Assembly: GCA_021324155.1 (NCBI GenBank)
Contig: JAJPJQ010000019.1
Location: 22,288-86,287 of the forward strand
Length of the DNA: 64,000 bases
Origin: Pseudomonadota bacterium
GTDB lineage: Bacteria > Desulfobacterota > Binatia > UBA9968
Direction: 5' to 3'
A program made the translations under genes and the position numbers. This document shows, piece after piece, positions 63,470 through 64,000 of the stretch. Under the pieces are notes generated by a model. It did not search any database and was not told the DNA's origin. It worked only from the letters and a program-made list of their open reading frames with translations. How positions within the stretch are numbered: position 1 is the first letter of the stretch; the number at the start of each line of letters is the position of its first letter.

Positions 63470-64000
63470 ATGAAGAAGACTCGTTTGGCGGCAGTTGTCA
63501 CGACTATATTTTTTCTTGCCGGTTGTGCGACTCTCGATCGTAAGACGAATAACGCAATAGTTGCCGGCCTCGTCTGCGGCGCTGCTGGCGCCGGTGCGGG
63601 CGCAGGCGGCGCGCACATCGGAAGAGACAGACAGTTGAGCGAAGGCGCAGGCGCAGGCATCGGCTTCACAGCCGGCGCATTGCTCTGCGGCGCGTTGGCT
63701 TACATCTTCACGGAAGAGCCGAAGCCGGCTCCGCCGCCGCCGCCACCTCCGGCGCCTCCACCTCCGAAGCCGGTTCCGCCGCCACCTCCGCCGCCTCCGC
63801 CGCCACCTCCTCCGCCTCCTCCGCCACCGCCACCTCCGCCACCGCCACCTCCGGCGCCGAAAGCGGAGCGGACGATTATTCTCGATAACGTCTTGTTCGA
63901 TTTCGACAAGACCGCGATCAAGCCCGACGGCGCGAAGATACTGGATCGGCTGATCGCTTTCTTGAAAGAGAACCCGGATAAGAAAGTGGCGCTCGAAGGC
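63470..64000 (+). CDS. OmpA/Pal-like lipoprotein with polyproline linker (runs off right edge)
   Basis: The first 177 codons are in the window. Signal with lipobox L-A-G-C (Cys about residue 19), a Gly-zipper region (AGAGAGAGGAHIGR, GAGAGIGFTAG), a proline linker (about 86-128) that includes 26 consecutive prolines at 63776-63853, and the start of an OmpA domain (IILDNVLFDFDKTAIKPDG), which binds peptidoglycan. ATG at 63470 is 8 bp from GGAGG. Likely links the outer membrane to the wall, with the linker spanning the periplasm. Confidence 0.9.
   Translation, partial: MKKTRLAAVVTTIFFLAGCATLDRKTNNAIVAGLVCGAAGAGAGAGGAHIGRDRQLSEGAGAGIGFTAGALLCGALAYIFTEEPKPAPPPPPPPAPPPPKPVPPPPPPPPPPPPPPPPPPPPPPPPPPAPKAERTIILDNVLFDFDKTAIKPDGAKILDRLIAFLKENPDKKVALEG

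Noticed and set aside
63700..63921. Reverse-strand frame made almost entirely of glycine
   Set aside because: It is the antisense of the polyproline linker of the OmpA/Pal-like gene, with no ribosome site.

Overview
The window is a GC-rich bacterial chromosome segment, densely packed with protein-coding genes on both strands. I see no rRNA, tRNA, CRISPR array, insertion sequence or prophage. Outer-membrane genes (lpxC, an MlaA-family gene, rlpA, an OmpA/Pal-type lipoprotein, an AsmA-family protein) show a diderm Gram-negative. The order ilvB-ilvN-ilvC-psd-pssA-leuA-leuB-asd, the yebC-ruvC-ruvA-ruvB-DUF2905 block and families such as DUF4416 and DUF2203 resemble deltaproteobacterial (Desulfobacterota / Binatota-like) genomes. 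This placement is inferred from gene content, not from a phylogeny.

Layout. 1-5.1 kb: two MFS transporters, a small membrane protein, a small secreted protein and a large AsmA-like protein. 5.2-12.2 kb: YciI, a pyridoxamine-oxidase-like protein, SSB, GlsB/YeaQ, a D-2-hydroxyacid dehydrogenase with a MazG-like pyrophosphohydrolase, an EamA exporter, dienelactone hydrolase, and the aguB-aguA pair (agmatine to putrescine). 12.2-17.5 kb: RmuC, then a GlrK-QseG-GlrR-like signalling operon followed by a lone receiver gene with a well-spaced sigma-54 promoter and a very strong terminator. 17.5-23 kb: MlaA-like protein, CoaBC, DUF4416, family-4 uracil-DNA glycosylase, NfeD and slipin. 23-30 kb: queA, tgt, yajC, secD, secF, recJ. 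30-38 kb: an SBP, a glycosyltransferase, an unusual PAS-DHp-REC protein without an ATPase domain, TPR, SDR, small ORFs, a diiron-type MBL protein and a TPP-dependent enzyme. 38-47.5 kb: branched-chain amino acid and phosphatidylethanolamine synthesis. 47.5-53 kb: Zn-alcohol dehydrogenase, MFS, CitE-like lyase, two MBL hydrolases, RlpA. 53-56.6 kb: yebC-ruvCAB. 56.6-62 kb: an NtrY-type kinase, a receiver-LpxC fusion, DUF2203, queG and a thioesterase. 62.3-64 kb: secreted and lipoprotein genes and the start of an OmpA/Pal lipoprotein with 26 consecutive prolines.

Most notable: (1) an NtrY-like sensor kinase next to a protein in which an intact NtrX-like receiver is fused to a complete LpxC, suggesting phosphorylation control of the committed step of lipid A synthesis; (2) a sigma-54 promoter for a lone receiver directly downstream of a sigma-54 activator gene; (3) a family of intergenic elements made of inverted arms of degenerate 7-bp (once 8-bp) units, each with its own core word, found in at least six gaps and three times in succession around queA and tgt.
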